Assembly: GCA_001692895.1 (NCBI GenBank)
Contig: KV748275.1
Location: 248,001-312,000 of the forward strand
DNA: 64,000 bases
Direction of reading: 5' to 3'
DNA from: Cenococcum geophilum 1.58
Lineage: Eukaryota; Ascomycota; Dothideomycetes; Gloniales; Gloniaceae
Under the pieces are notes generated by a model that saw nothing but the letters and a program-made list of their open reading frames with translations, searched no databases and was not told the origin of the DNA. A program made the translations under genes and the position numbers. Position 1 is the first letter of the stretch. The number at the start of each line of letters is the position of its first letter. Positions 20,995-32,900 of the stretch are shown piece after piece.

Positions 20995-21801
20995 TTAGCC
21001 ATTTAGCCAACTAGGAGAAGTAACATCAAGCCTAGGCGGGTTCCTCGTCTGCTTAATCCAGATCGGCTTATTGCACATCATTAAGCGCCCCGGCGCATTA
21101 TAATTCACCATAAGATCCGCCCCCAACGACGGCGCAATCGGCACGCAATCACCATCCATATCACATATAACACCCTCATACATCCCAATGGCCCCCAAGA
21201 TATCCTCCCGCAAGCTCATCAGCCACGGATGCACCGCGGACAGGTAGTCATGAATCGTGACGAACCCGTGCGACGCAGCAGGCTTAACCGCCACACTAAC
21301 CGCCTTCCCCCTCGGTCGTTTCTCCCCACAGCACATCAACAAATGCTCCGCCCCTTCCCCTTCCCCTTCCTCATCCTCCTCTTCATTGTAATCAGACAGC
21401 TCTCCCCACAGCACCCCCTCCCCATTCTCCTCCCCGCCATCAGGCTCCGAGTGGTCGCGATGCATATCCAGCCACTGCTCCTCCCACATCTCAAACTCGT
21501 AAACCTGCACCGTGATAGACGAAACCTTGGTCTTAGTAAGTGGCGATTGCGAGATTGCGTGCCAGGTGCTGGTGCCGGGTTGGAAGTACGGTTCTAGAGA
21601 ATCTGGATTATGGGGGCTCGACATGACTGAGATGGATGTAGTGAGGGGGCCAGAGAGAGACCAGAAGATGCGTCGGGCGGAGGGGGAGAGACCAACGAGC
21701 ATACTGGTTCCGTGACGCCCTTCCTCGATAAGCGCTTCGTAGGTAGGGTAAGGGGGCAGCTGTGCCTCTTCTGGCTGTTTTGCACCCAAGGTTGACATCA
21801 T
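20995..21801 (-). CDS. uncharacterised acidic protein, 268 residues
   Basis: A single uninterrupted frame with normal codon use and GC content. It starts at one of two adjacent Met codons (21801 or 21798) and ends WLNG-stop. There is no signal peptide or membrane segment. Features visible: a Pro-rich N-terminus (QLPPYPTYEALIEEG); a Trp-rich middle (EMWEEQWLDM); a strongly acidic Glu/Gly stretch (around residues 138-155); and a conserved-looking C-terminal block (HDYLSAVHPWLMSLREDILG, then CDMDGDCVPI). I do not recognise a family; the C-terminal block could be a small domain of unknown function. It lies 71 bp from the MITE and is transcribed towards it. A real gene is likely because it is the only long clean frame on this side of the island. 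Confidence 0.65.
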   Translation of the reverse strand: MMSTLGAKQPEEAQLPPYPTYEALIEEGRHGTSMLVGLSPSARRIFWSLSGPLTTSISVMSSPHNPDSLEPYFQPGTSTWHAISQSPLTKTKVSSITVQVYEFEMWEEQWLDMHRDHSEPDGGEENGEGVLWGELSDYNEEEDEEGEGEGAEHLLMCCGEKRPRGKAVSVAVKPAASHGFVTIHDYLSAVHPWLMSLREDILGAIGMYEGVICDMDGDCVPIAPSLGADLMVNYNAPGRLMMCNKPIWIKQTRNPPRLDVTSPSWLNG

Positions 21802-22093
21802 AATTATAATGAAAAATGACGATGCAAAATTTTAAATTTCGGTTGTTGTTGTTAAAGAAGAATAAGAAGTAGTTAATGCCGCTCGCTAGGGCTTCTGGTT
21901 GGCTTTATATACCTAAGAGACTGTTAAATCTTATTTAACCGCACTTCCGAAGGCCGTAGCCGGATATAGAAGCGAGCTAACTACTTAGGTATGTGTAAAA
22001 GAGTCTAACTCTCCTTTCGCTAATAAGGTGTAACCAATACGTTTAAAAGCCCAACTTTTATAACGGCTAGGATATATTACAATTCTCTGTAAA
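21802..22093. other. edge of the gene island, short inverted repeat
   Basis: An intergenic transition into AT-rich DNA. TAAGAAGTAGTTAATGCCGC near 21863 is partly inverted as AAGCGAGCTAACTACTTA near 21970-21987, which may be a small degenerate MITE. The last five bases (GTAAA, 22089-22093) are the target duplication of Gypsy G1. Confidence 0.45.
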
Positions 22094-22304
22094 TGTAACG
22101 GCGCTATCGCACGTTACCTGCCAAATTCTGCCATATTCTGCCGACCTGCGATTGGCCCGCCCAAAGCTAGCGCCTTAGCGGCTCACCCTACATATTTGTT
22201 TACATCGGTCCTAGCGACCCCTTTTCCTTCTCTTTAGCTTAGTATCTTCGTAATACAGCATTCGTTTAAGCTTTAGTTTAGAGGCATTTGTTTAAGCCGT
22301 AACA
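22094..22304 (+). repeat. 5' LTR of G1
   Basis: TGTAACGGCGC...AAGCCGTAACA, 211 bp, with intact TG/CA ends. The block TTTAGCTTAGTATCTTCGTA recurs in the LTR remnants at 11.6 kb and 39.1 kb. Confidence 0.95.
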
Positions 22305-22534
22305 TTATACTAAGCTCTCCCTACCTTACCTGGGAAGGCCTTAATAATATCCCACCCTAAAGAAACTTTGTCTGTAACAACGCATTAACGCGCTATACTT
22401 AGACACCAAAACAACTCTATATTACCTGGGAAGGCCTAGATAATATCCCACCTTATAAGCCAGATAGGACTGGACCTATACCCCTAGAATTAAAACTAAA
22501 GCATACAATACCGACGAACCTTAGGAAGCTAACG

Positions 22535-25500
22535 ATGGTACCTAAAGTAAGCTTATTTAAGAGAGCTGCCTCTACCTAAGAGGAACCTAAGATTTAATTA
22601 GGATTAGAAATTAAAGATAATAATAACATTATAGACGTACGCGAGTAGATTTATGCCCTCGCAGCCAGCTAGGAAGCCAATTATCTTAAAGCGAGAAATA
22701 TATAAGAGACCCTATAAGAGATCCTAGAAAGCCTTATAGCCCTATAAAATAGCTTAGCTTCCCCTTCTTAAAGCCCTAGCCGACCTATTTACTCTACTAA
22801 ATGTGATACACTAGGGAGTACGGATACAATAATGAAGTAATTAAAGTCCGTTAAGCTCCCTAACCCCCTACCATTATCCAATAGGATAGACCCTACCTTT
22901 AAGAATTAGAGGATTTAAGTATAAGGAAAGCTCCGTATTAACTATAACTATTTCCTTTTTAAAGAAGCCAAAATACTCTACCTCTTTAGTTAAACTACTG
23001 GGGACGCCTAACGGTACCTTTAAGCTAAGTTTAAGGATGACTCCCTTATCTAATTTATATCTGTTAATAAGATAATACAGTACCTAGTAGCTATTTATAT
23101 TAACCCAAATAAAGTACAAAATGCTCGTTATAACTATAATCGCCTAATAATAAAACTAAACTAACCCTTTACTAAATTCTAAACTTAATTCCTATACCTT
23201 ACAGGAGAAGGCTAGGTCCCCCTTAAAAACTACTAATTAGACCTATATAATAAGCTAATAATCCAGCTATAAGAAAAGATTATGGTAATCTTAAATAACT
23301 TACTAACCTATAAAAGACTCGCAGCTTATTACCTATTATTAGACTTAGAACTAAAGCAAATTAATACTTACCTAAATCAGCAGAAGCAACTCTATAATAA
23401 TTAGAACTTGCCAGCTATACCTATAAAAGCTAGAGCAGGAAGACAAATTATAACTACTCTTTTACTAAAGGCGGTTATAACTACGCACTAATAAGCCTCA
23501 CCTAACTAGTTATATACCACGCTATTAACTAGTATTCGCCGCAATACTCCAATCGACCCTATCTTAGCTACGTGCTTTAACTATAATAAGTAGGGTTACT
23601 TTACCTTATCCTACCCAGAGCTAAAAGATATAGGCGATATTAAGGAGATAAAGGAAGGAGAAACGTTAAATAAGTTAGAAAAAGAGGAACCCTAGGGAAA
23701 GACTCCCCCCTAGGGTACCCTATTAATCTTAAAGAGATTAATCTTAGTTAGTTAATAGGTAAAAAGCATTTTATATTTCTATATATAGTATCTTAAAATA
23801 GATATAGAGTTAATATAACCGCCTTTATTAACACTAAAGCAAATAGCTTCGCCTTTATAAATACTGCCTATATAAATAATATTGCCAAGTTTCTAAATAT
23901 AAAAGCCATTTAACTAGAGAAGCCTGTTTAGGTAAAAGGCTATAACGGCTAAGCTAGTCGGCCTATTACCTACGTCTTAAAGTTATATATTGCTTTTAAC
24001 AGACAACGCTAATATAGTATCCCCTTTTGCATCCTAGACCTAGGGTCTTACAATATAATTCTTAGACGAAAATAGATATCCTATTTTAATATCTGGTTAA
24101 ATATATAATAAAGACGGTTTATTTAGCCGGAGGATAGACTAAGGTTACCCTCCTTTATTAGGGAGATCTAAACCAACTGCAAGACACTAGCTATAAGAGC
24201 TAACTCTACCTACTAGTAGGATATCTAGGCCCGTAACCTAGCCTTTACCTAAGAAGACGCCCGCTATAAAGCTAGAAAGAACTCCGTACTAATAAAGATA
24301 CTCTCCTAAAGTGCTACGTTTAAAGAGGACTCTACGTACGGAAGTAGGATAAATAGTAACGTAAATAATGTCTAAATCGCACGGATCTAACTAGTATGGA
24401 AAAGAACGTATTAATAGGATATAAGGGATAACCTCCAAAAGATGCAACAGGAGCTAAAAGGGGTAATAATAACGCTAGTACCCTAGAAGTCCCTAAAGTT
24501 ACATACGCCCCTATTATTAGGCAACCCCCCTACCATAGACATTACCGCAATTAGCGCTATAGCGTTCCACTTTAATATATACCGGAAGGACAATAAGGTC
24601 TTTATAATAAGCCTATACAAAATTAACCAAATTATTAATAATAGAGAGGAAAGGCTAGCTAAGGAAACCAACAAGGAACTAGTTAAACGCCTTTTTCCTA
24701 CTATTTATATAAACTATAAGGATGCATTCTTAAAGGCGGCCTTAGATAAGTTACCCCCCTACCAGACGTATAATTATAAGATTTAATTAGAAGCCAATAA
24801 CTTGCTAGGCTATAGCCCCCTCTACCATTAATTAACGGATAAGCTAAAAGTAATAAAGTAGTACTTAATTAATAACCTAAATAAAGGGTTTATTAAGCCA
24901 AGCTAAGCCCCTTTTACTTCCCCTATCCTATTTATAAAAAAGCCTAATAGAGGCCTTTATTTTTATATTAACTATTAGAAGCTAAACGCTATTACTTAAA
25001 AGGACCGGTATTCTATTCCTTTAATTAATAAGACCCTTACACGTTTAAGCTAGGCAAAGATCTTTACTAAACTTAATATCTGCTAAGCTTTCTACTAAAT
25101 TAGGATAGACCCTATATCTAAAGATTTAATAACGTTTCGTACCCGTTATAGTTCCTATAAATATAAAGTTCTTTCTTTTAGACTAATAAACGGACTGGCT
25201 ACGTACCAAAGGTATATAAATAACGTTCTTTTTAATTATCTTAACGAATTCTGCACGGCATACCTAGACGACATTCTTATATACTTAAACAACAAACTTA
25301 AGCATTAAGTTTATATTAAGAAGGTCCTAGAGAAACTACAGAACGCGGGCTTATAAGTTAATATTAAGAAATGCGAGTTTGGGGTAAAATATACAAAATA
25401 CCTTAGGTTTATTATAACTACGGAAGGAATTAAGGTTAACCCTAAGAAGGTAGAGGCAATCCGTAACTAGAAGCCCCCTTATACGGTAAAAGGAATCTAG

Positions 25501-27755
25501 TCCTTCCTTAGCTTCTATAACTTCTACCACTGGTTTATCTATAACTATAGAATTGCGGTAAAACCTTTTATATAACTAACCAGGAAGGACACGCCTTTTG
25601 TTTTTAATAATAGCTATATAGAAGCCTTTAAAGAGATAAAGGATCGGCTTATCTCTTCCCTAATCCTTTATTACTATAACCTAGACTTTAAATTAATGCT
25701 AGAAACGGACGCCTCTAATAGGGTTATAGCGGGAATCCTATTACAGTTATATCTAGACGGCGAATAGTACCCTATAGCTTTCTTCTTAAAGACAATAAAC
25801 CCAGCTAAGTATAACTATAAAGTACACAATAAAGAAATACTAGCTATTATTTAATTACTCTCCTAATAGCGCGCAGAGCTTAAAGGTACGAATTCCTAAA
25901 TTAAGATATATATAGATTACAAAGCCCTAGAGTACTTTATAACTATAAAGCAGCTTACTAAACAATAGGCCTAGTAGGCCAAAATACTCTCCTAATTCTT
26001 CTTTACGATTATATATCGTTCTAGTAAGCAAAACTCTAAGGCTAATGCCCTAACCCGAAGAGAATAAGATATAGGACCCTAGGATAAGCTAAAGACCTAA
26101 TATTAGACGCGCGCCCTCTTCTATCTAAAACAGCTTAACCTATAAATCCTTAAAAAGCTAGACTCCTAGTAAAACAAGCTAGCACTAATAAAGGAGTCCT
26201 TAGATAAGCTAATAGGGCTAATTAACCGCCTCCTAACTATAAACCGCACGGCTAACGCCCTAAGGGCCCTCCGTAAATAAGCCGTAAAAGGAAACCCCGA
26301 TTTTAAGATAGAGAAAGGATTACTCCTATACTAGAAGCGGCTTATAGTCCCTAACGTTAATAATCTATAAACTAAACTAATCCGCGAAGCTTATTGCTAA
26401 GTCTCTATAGTATACCCTAGCAAGAATAAGACCTATAAAATTATTAACTACCGCTACTACTAGCTAAGAATGGTTGCGGATATTAATTAATATATATAGA
26501 ACTATAAAGACTGCCGGAGAGCTATAATCCTATAGGATAAGACCCCAGGACTACTTAAGCCACTCCTAATACTAGAGCGCCCTTAATAGTATATCTTTAT
26601 AGACTTCTATAAACTACCTAGGGACCGTAACGGATATAATATAGTTATAGTTATAGTTAACCACTTTAGTAAACGCCCATTCTTAATTCCCTATTATAAA
26701 AACATTAATGCCAAAGAGGCAGCCCAGCTATATATCTATTATGTTTACTAAATCTACAAACTACCAGATACTATTATATCTAATTATAGGCTATAGTTTA
26801 TATCAGCCTTCTGGAATAAGTTTACCCGGATCCTAAGCATTAAGCTAAAGCTTTTTACGGCTTATTACCCCCAGATAAACGGTTAGATAGAGATTATAAA
26901 TTAGTACCTAGACCAGAGGCTTAGGCCCTTTATTAACTATTTCTAAGATAACTAGTCTAAACTACTACCCTTAATAAACTACGCGTAAGCAACCTTACCC
27001 TATAACTCCATAGGGTTTGCCCCAATTTAGCTAGAAATAGAATACTTACCCTATATAAGCTTTAACTAGAAAAGGCTAGAAGAACCCCAGACTATATAAG
27101 AGAAGCTATTCTATGCCGAGGCCTAATAGTACGCCAAATAATTGGAGGAGGCCTAAACGGTAGCCCGTAAGAACCTAAAAAAAGCTTAAAGGTTAATAGA
27201 ACAGCAGGCAAACAAACACCGTTAAGAGCCCGATTTTACCCCTAGCGATATAGTCTGGGTTATAATAAGGAATTAGAAAACTGAACAACCCAGCCGTAAG
27301 CTAGACTACTAGATAGTAGGACCGTATAAGGTTCTTAAGAAGATAGGTAACTCATATAAGATAAAGCTCCTAGATTTAATTAGGGTTTACCCTATCTTCT
27401 TACCGGATAAGTTACGGAAAGCTACAAACAACCTATTGCCTGGATAAAAGAATGAGCCTCCCCTATTAGTTTAAGTAAACGGTAACAGCAAATGGGAGGT
27501 TAATAAAATACTGGCCTATAAGATAGTACGGGGAACACTAAAATACCATATCTAATAGAAGGGCTACGATCCTAACCTAACCTAGTACCCTACGTAAAAC
27601 TTTATAGGCTACCCCTAGAAGCTTAAAGAATTCTATAACTAATACCCTAATGCGCCTAGGCCCCCGAAGTACCTAGATAAATAGATGGAATGCTAGTATA
27701 ATAAAGACGATAAGTTACCGGAAGAACATAGGGACAAAAACGCCCTAAAGCCCTA
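22535..27755 (+). pseudogene. G1 gag-pol, RIP-degraded
   Basis: The gag begins MVPKVSLFKRAA and has a decayed CCHC knuckle (CFNYNK.GYFTLSYPE near 23574). The protease region follows. In RT the active site is still readable as EFCTAYLDDILIY (near 25247-25285), then RNase H (LETDASNRVIAGIL near 25705). The integrase has a zinc-binding and a DDE core (near 26590-26900; DRD-type FVDFYKLPRDRNGYNIVIV). It ends in a chromodomain (WEVNKILAYKIVRGTLKYHI near 27493). Stop codons are spread throughout, often at expected Trp or Gln positions. No function can remain. Confidence 0.88.
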
Positions 27756-27759
27756 ATAC

Positions 27760-28032
27760 AGCTGTCTGCCAAATTCTACTATATTCTGCCGTTTTCTGCC
27801 AGTACCATAAAATATCAAATGTCTAGGAACTTTAACCGCCGGTTAAAGTTATCTAATTAGTCAGATCCGTGCCAAGACTTTTAGCGGCTACTCTTTCTAG
27901 CCTAGTGCTTCCACTTAGCCTATAATTGCCCTTTATACTTAATCTAGACGTACTCTTATCCCCTTTATCTCCTTATCTTATATTTTATAATCCCACGTTT
28001 ATAAGCCTAGTACTACCCTATTTCTAACTAAG
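27760..28032 (+). mobile_element. solo-LTR-like insertion in G1 3' region
   Basis: This segment is absent from the equivalent place in related Gypsy G2, where the chromodomain end is followed within about 20 bp by AAGCCTAAGGGCAGG. It contains several CTGCCAAATTCTRCYATATTCTGCC-like motifs and palindromic module copy 3. It has no coding potential, and its limits are approximate. Confidence 0.5.
27828..27850. repeat. palindromic module, copy 3
   Basis: AACTTTAACCGCCGGTTAAAGTT preceded by TGTCTAGG and followed by ATCTAATTAGTCAGAT, matching the other three copies in the window. Confidence 0.9.
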
Positions 28033-28066
28033 CCTAAGGGCAGGCTTTCTTTAAAGAGGGGGGTAA

Positions 28067-28277
28067 TATAACGGCGCTATCGCACGTTACCTGCCAAATT
28101 CTGCCATATTCTACTAACCTATAATTGGCCCGCCTAAAGCTAGCGCCTTAGCGGCTTACCCTATATATTTGTTTATATCGGTCCTAGCAACCCCTTTTCC
28201 TTCTCTTTAGCTTAGTATCTTCGTAATACAGCATTCGTTTAAGCTTTAGTTTAGAGGCATTTATTTAAGCCGTAACA
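28067..28277 (+). repeat. 3' LTR of G1
   Basis: 211 bp, starting TATAACGGCGC (TG altered to TA) and ending GCCGTAACA. It pairs with 22094-22304. Confidence 0.95.
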
Positions 28278-29178
28278 GTAAATACTCTTTATATCCCTTA
28301 TTATAGCCTTTAAATAATTTTATACCAAAATTATATTTCTAATATTTTGTTTTTAGGCTAACTACTATACCTATATATGCTAGAATTAAAGATTATATAA
28401 AGTAATACCTAGGTATAAGTTGGTACTTTTTTAAACTATATAGGAAGAAGGCAACTAATAATTAAATATTAGATATAATATCTACTTAAAAAATAGATAT
28501 TAAATAATTGTAAAAGTATATATATTAGATCCCGCCACGCTTATAATAAGTTTATAAGCACTCTTAGTCCTTTTAGCCCTATAGTGACGTAAGGCGGAAC
28601 ACGTTATAATAATAGTCCGTTAAATAATATCCCTTTAAACTAAATTTCTTAGTCTATACCCACCTTTCTCTATCTTCCGTTTAATAGTCTAATATCTATT
28701 TATCTCTACTGTTACAACGCTAGTAGAAAATGGCAGAACTTAGTTAGCAGAACTTAGTAGAACTTTATAGCTATTTAACTAGAGGACTATATAATAGAAC
28801 CCTACTCTAGCTAGCCTATTAATAAGTCCACCATAGTATTTCCTATAAGGCTTTATTATAAATTAATAAAATTAATAAAATTAAGGCTCTATAACTATAC
28901 CCGTACTTTAATTCTAGTATTTATATATAGGCTACTTTGTTTATAGACCCTAATATACTAAGGGATACCCCCTATCTTATTGGTGTTATTTTTAAAAGCC
29001 TTTCTATTTACTTAAGTAATAATCTATAATAAGTGCGCTAAATATACTATATAAGAAAATAAGATTTAATAAATATAGTGGACTACTATTGCCTAGCTGA
29101 GGTCGCTTTATCTAAACTATAAATTAACTTAGCTATAAACCTAATAAGCAACTAGTTTATACTAGAATTCTACTTATA
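28278..29178. other. AT-rich non-coding stretch with an LTR fragment
   Basis: No gene seen. From about 28708 (TGTTACAACGC) to 28820 there is a diverged solo LTR of the G2 type. TGGCAGAACTTAGTTAGCAG and GAGGACTATATAATAGAACCC match the G2 LTR at 29472-29696. The rest is RIP-like AT-rich DNA with no recognisable origin. Confidence 0.6.
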
Positions 29179-29260
29179 TATATATAGGGCAGCGGTAAGG
29201 GGATACCCCCTAATTAATACACGGACACCCCCCAATTAATACGCAGACACCCCCTATTAA

Positions 29261-29365
29261 TTAAGTTTAATTCCTTTCTAATTAAATTTAGTTCCTTCCT
29301 AATTAAGTTGAGTTCCTTTTTAATTAAGTTTAGTTCCTTCCTAATTAAGTTTAGTTCCTTCCTAA
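29261..29365. repeat. tandem repeat, 21 bp x 5, in the MITE end
   Basis: Five consecutive 21-bp units of the form TTAAGTTTAGTTCCTTCCTA (plus A) with a few substitutions. Copy 1 of the MITE and the other end of this copy have a single unit, so the array expanded here. Confidence 0.9.
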
Positions 29366-29471
29366 TTAAGTTAGAATATTACGTAAATTTAAGTTGTTTA
29401 TATCTGCATTAGTACGCGACCGTTGTGCGCCTATACCCAAAACATCATCTTGTATTATTTGCCTTACTATC

Positions 29472-29696
29472 TATTACGGCACTGGCAGAACTTGGCAGAA
29501 CTTAACTGGCAGAACTTGGCAGAACTTTGAGGTCACGTGACTAGAGGACCGTATAAAAGAACCCTACTTCGACCGGCGCTGCTCTTCTTCTCCTTTCCTT
29601 TCTCTAGCTTTAGATCCTCGTTTATAGACTACTAATTATATAGGCTTGCGCGTCTCTCTTGTTGTGCTCGTGCCTCAATTAACTAAGTCGCTAACA
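29472..29696 (+). repeat. 5' LTR of G2
   Basis: 225 bp from TATTACGGCACTGG to GTCGCTAACA, with four TGGCAGAACTT-type direct repeats at its start. Confidence 0.95.
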
Positions 29697-29928
29697 TTAT
29701 CTAAAGCTTATCTTACCCTTTCTTCTTAAAAAGAAACTCAAATATATCTATAAGGCTATGAAAAGGACAAGGATATAGAACAGGACCCTAAGGACATTAC
29801 TAGGACTATAAGGATAGGACAGAACCCCTAGAACATAAAAGGAACACAAAAAGAACCCTAAGAACTAGACGCGCATAGACCAGAACCCCTAAAGAAATTA
29901 CCTGGAATTACCTAATACCCGTACCACC

Positions 29929-32900
29929 ATGCCAAGAAATATAGTAGCTAGTAAAGCAGCTGTAGGACCCTTAAATACCTTAGATAAAGAAACAATAACT
30001 ATCTTAACCCCCTAGGCGGAGCTTGCGGTAGCTAATGCCGAAATTAAACGGCTACGAGAACTGCTGGAAACTAGGGACACCCCTACCTCTAGCGATGACC
30101 CATCGGATAGACTTGCTATGGTCCTTAAGGCCCTAGCCCAAAGCACCGCATTATTACGATCTGCGAAGGTCGCGGACCCCCTATTACTTACAGACGGAAC
30201 TAACCCTATATTTAATAATTGGAAGCTTTAACTATAAGATAAGCTTAAAGTTAATGCGGACCACTTCCCCACTACTTAAGCTAAAATGGCCTATATCTTC
30301 GGCCGTACCGGCGGGGACGTATAAACGCATCTATATCCGCAATACGCCGTAAACTCCGCAGACCCCTTTATCTCTAAAGAAGAAATAATTAACTACTTAT
30401 CTTCCGTTTATAAGGACCCCTTTAAGATATAGAACGCCCGCCTTAATTATAAAAGCCTAAATATGAAAACAACGGAGACCTTTTTAACCTTCTAAACCCG
30501 CTTTCTGCACCTAGCTGGCCAAGCCCAAATTCCCTATAAAGACCTACTGCCAGACCTCTTTAACAAACTTACCCTAGACCTATAGCGCGCCGTACTGCTA
30601 GTTTTTACTACTATATAGACGCTAAAGGTACTTATGGACTACTGTTTAGCCATTAATTAAGGCCTCTGTCGAATTAAGGCACGTGCTAAGCGGTATAAAG
30701 CTAGGAACTCTTTAAACTAGACTATAAGCACTATAAGAACAGCCAATAGTACCCCTATACGGACCGCAACTCCCGCGGCACTAATTGTTTAGCCTGCCGT
30801 TAACCTAGCAGCTAGTCGTGTAGCTAGTCCTACCGTGGGCCCGGTATATACTCGGCCTACTTATAGTAACCCCTATAAACAAGCCCTTAGTAATTAAGGA
30901 GCTTGCTTTTTATACGGTTAAAAAGACCACTTTATAAGGAACTGCCTAATAGCGGCGAAGATAAATAAGGTCCTGTTAATTTAGGAGGATAGTACAAAGT
31001 CGGAAAAAGAGGAACTCTAGAGGAAGACTCCTCTTTAGGGTTAAAAGGAATTGACATGTTATATATTAATCTAGGTCGGCTAGTTAGTAGAAAAAGCTGT
31101 ACTATCCCTTATACTTTATTCCGCAATAAATATTAAGTTTTAACCTCTGCTTTAGCTAACTCTAGAGTAAATACCTTTGCCTTAATAGACACCTAGTATG
31201 CTGTAAAGCTGGCTAAATTTCTAAATGCACCCCTTAAAGAACTGCCTAAACCTATTCCTATTTGCGGGTATAACGGATGGATAGGGCCACCTATTACAAC
31301 TATCTTACGGATCTACCTCCGCGTTAACGGACGAAGGTAGTATAACGTCCCCTTTCTAATTACGGACCTTAGAAGCTATAATATAATCTTAGGAAGAAAA
31401 TGGCTAGCCTATTTAGGCTTATAGCTTGACGTATAGAATAGACAGCTTCTCTAGCCTAAAACTATACCCCTAACGCCTTCCTTTATAAGAGAAATCAGTA
31501 TTATAATGGAAAACCTTATACGGCCGCAGATAAACCCCGTTTACTAGGCTGATGCAATGCGTAGGGACCAGGCTTTTGAGAAGGATGTATAGCTTAATCC
31601 GTAAAGGATCTATATACTACGCCGCCCCTAGGTTACCTATACTACGCCACCTGTATAAGAGACCTAGGAAGTTAGTAGTGATCTACCTAAGTCCCCTAGG
31701 GAGAACTTAGGCCCTACGAAGCCATAAAGGATAGCTAGGAATATTAGACGACATACTAAACTAATAGATTGGAAGGACAACTTATAGAAAATAGAACGTA
31801 AGCTAAGGAAGATTACAAACTCTATACCGCAAAATACGGCCTAATGAAAGTCCGTAAAGAAACCTACGGACCTTCCCCTGGTTAATATCTGCTGTATTAG
31901 CGCTATAGGATTCTACTAGAACTTAGTTTAACCTAATACCGTTGCCTTTACTACTAGCTTATATGAAATTAATTAAATAATTAAGGAAAAGGAAAGCGAG
32001 CTTAGCGGATAGGAAAGCGAGCTTATAGATGAGGAGCTAGTCGAACAGAAACTGCCTTATTAACACCAGAAATTTAAGGATGTATTCTCTAAGGTAGTAT
32101 CTGATATGCTTCCGCCTTACTAACCGTACGACTATAAGATTAAGATCGAGCCAGATAAGGAGGACACCCTTAGCTATAGCCCCCTCTGTTAGCAGTCTGC
32201 TGCCAAATTATAGGCTACAAAGTAGTACCTTATCGATAACCTAGATAAGGGCTTTATTAAGCTTAGCCAAGCCCCTTTTAACTTACTTATTCTCTTTGCC
32301 AAGAAACTAAATAGAGGACTTTGTTTCTGTATTAACTACCGTAAACTTAATAATATAACCCGTAAGGACCGCTATCTACTACCCTTACTTAACGAGACTC
32401 TAGCCTAAATAAGTAGAGCTAAGATCTTTATAAAGCTTGATATCTATTAGGCTTTTCACCGGATTAGAATAGACCCTAGATTAGAGAATCTTACTATATT
32501 TCGGACCCGTTACGGAATATATAAATGTAAAGTACTTCCTTTTAGGCTGACTAACGGACTGGCTATATATTAGCGGTATATAAATAACATACTATTTAAC
32601 TACCTTAACGACTTCTGTATAGCCTACCTAGATAATATTATAATCTACTCTAAGAATGAATTGGAGTATTAGGAGTATATCCATAAAGTCCTATAATAGC
32701 TCCGGGAAGCTAGCCTCCAGGCCAATATTAAGAAGTTAGAATTCAGTGTTAAGCGTATAAAGTACCTAGGTTTTATTATCAGTACGGACGGAATTAAGGC
32801 CGACCCAGAAAAAACGGCCGTAATTAACCAGTGGACACCCCTACGGACCGTAAAAGGGGTATAATCATTTTTAGGTTTCTGTAACTTCTACTAACGCTTT

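Larger units (their letters stand above)
22094..28277 (+). mobile_element. complete Ty3/Gypsy chromovirus G1
   Basis: 6184 bp bounded by 211-bp LTRs (22094-22304 and 28067-28277) and an exact 5-bp target duplication GTAAA (22089-22093 and 28278-28282). A polypurine tract (AAAGAGGGGGGTAA) precedes the 3' LTR. The two LTRs differ at many sites, almost all C/T or G/A, fitting RIP. A solo-LTR-like insertion sits in its 3' untranslated region (about 27760-28032). Confidence 0.95.
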
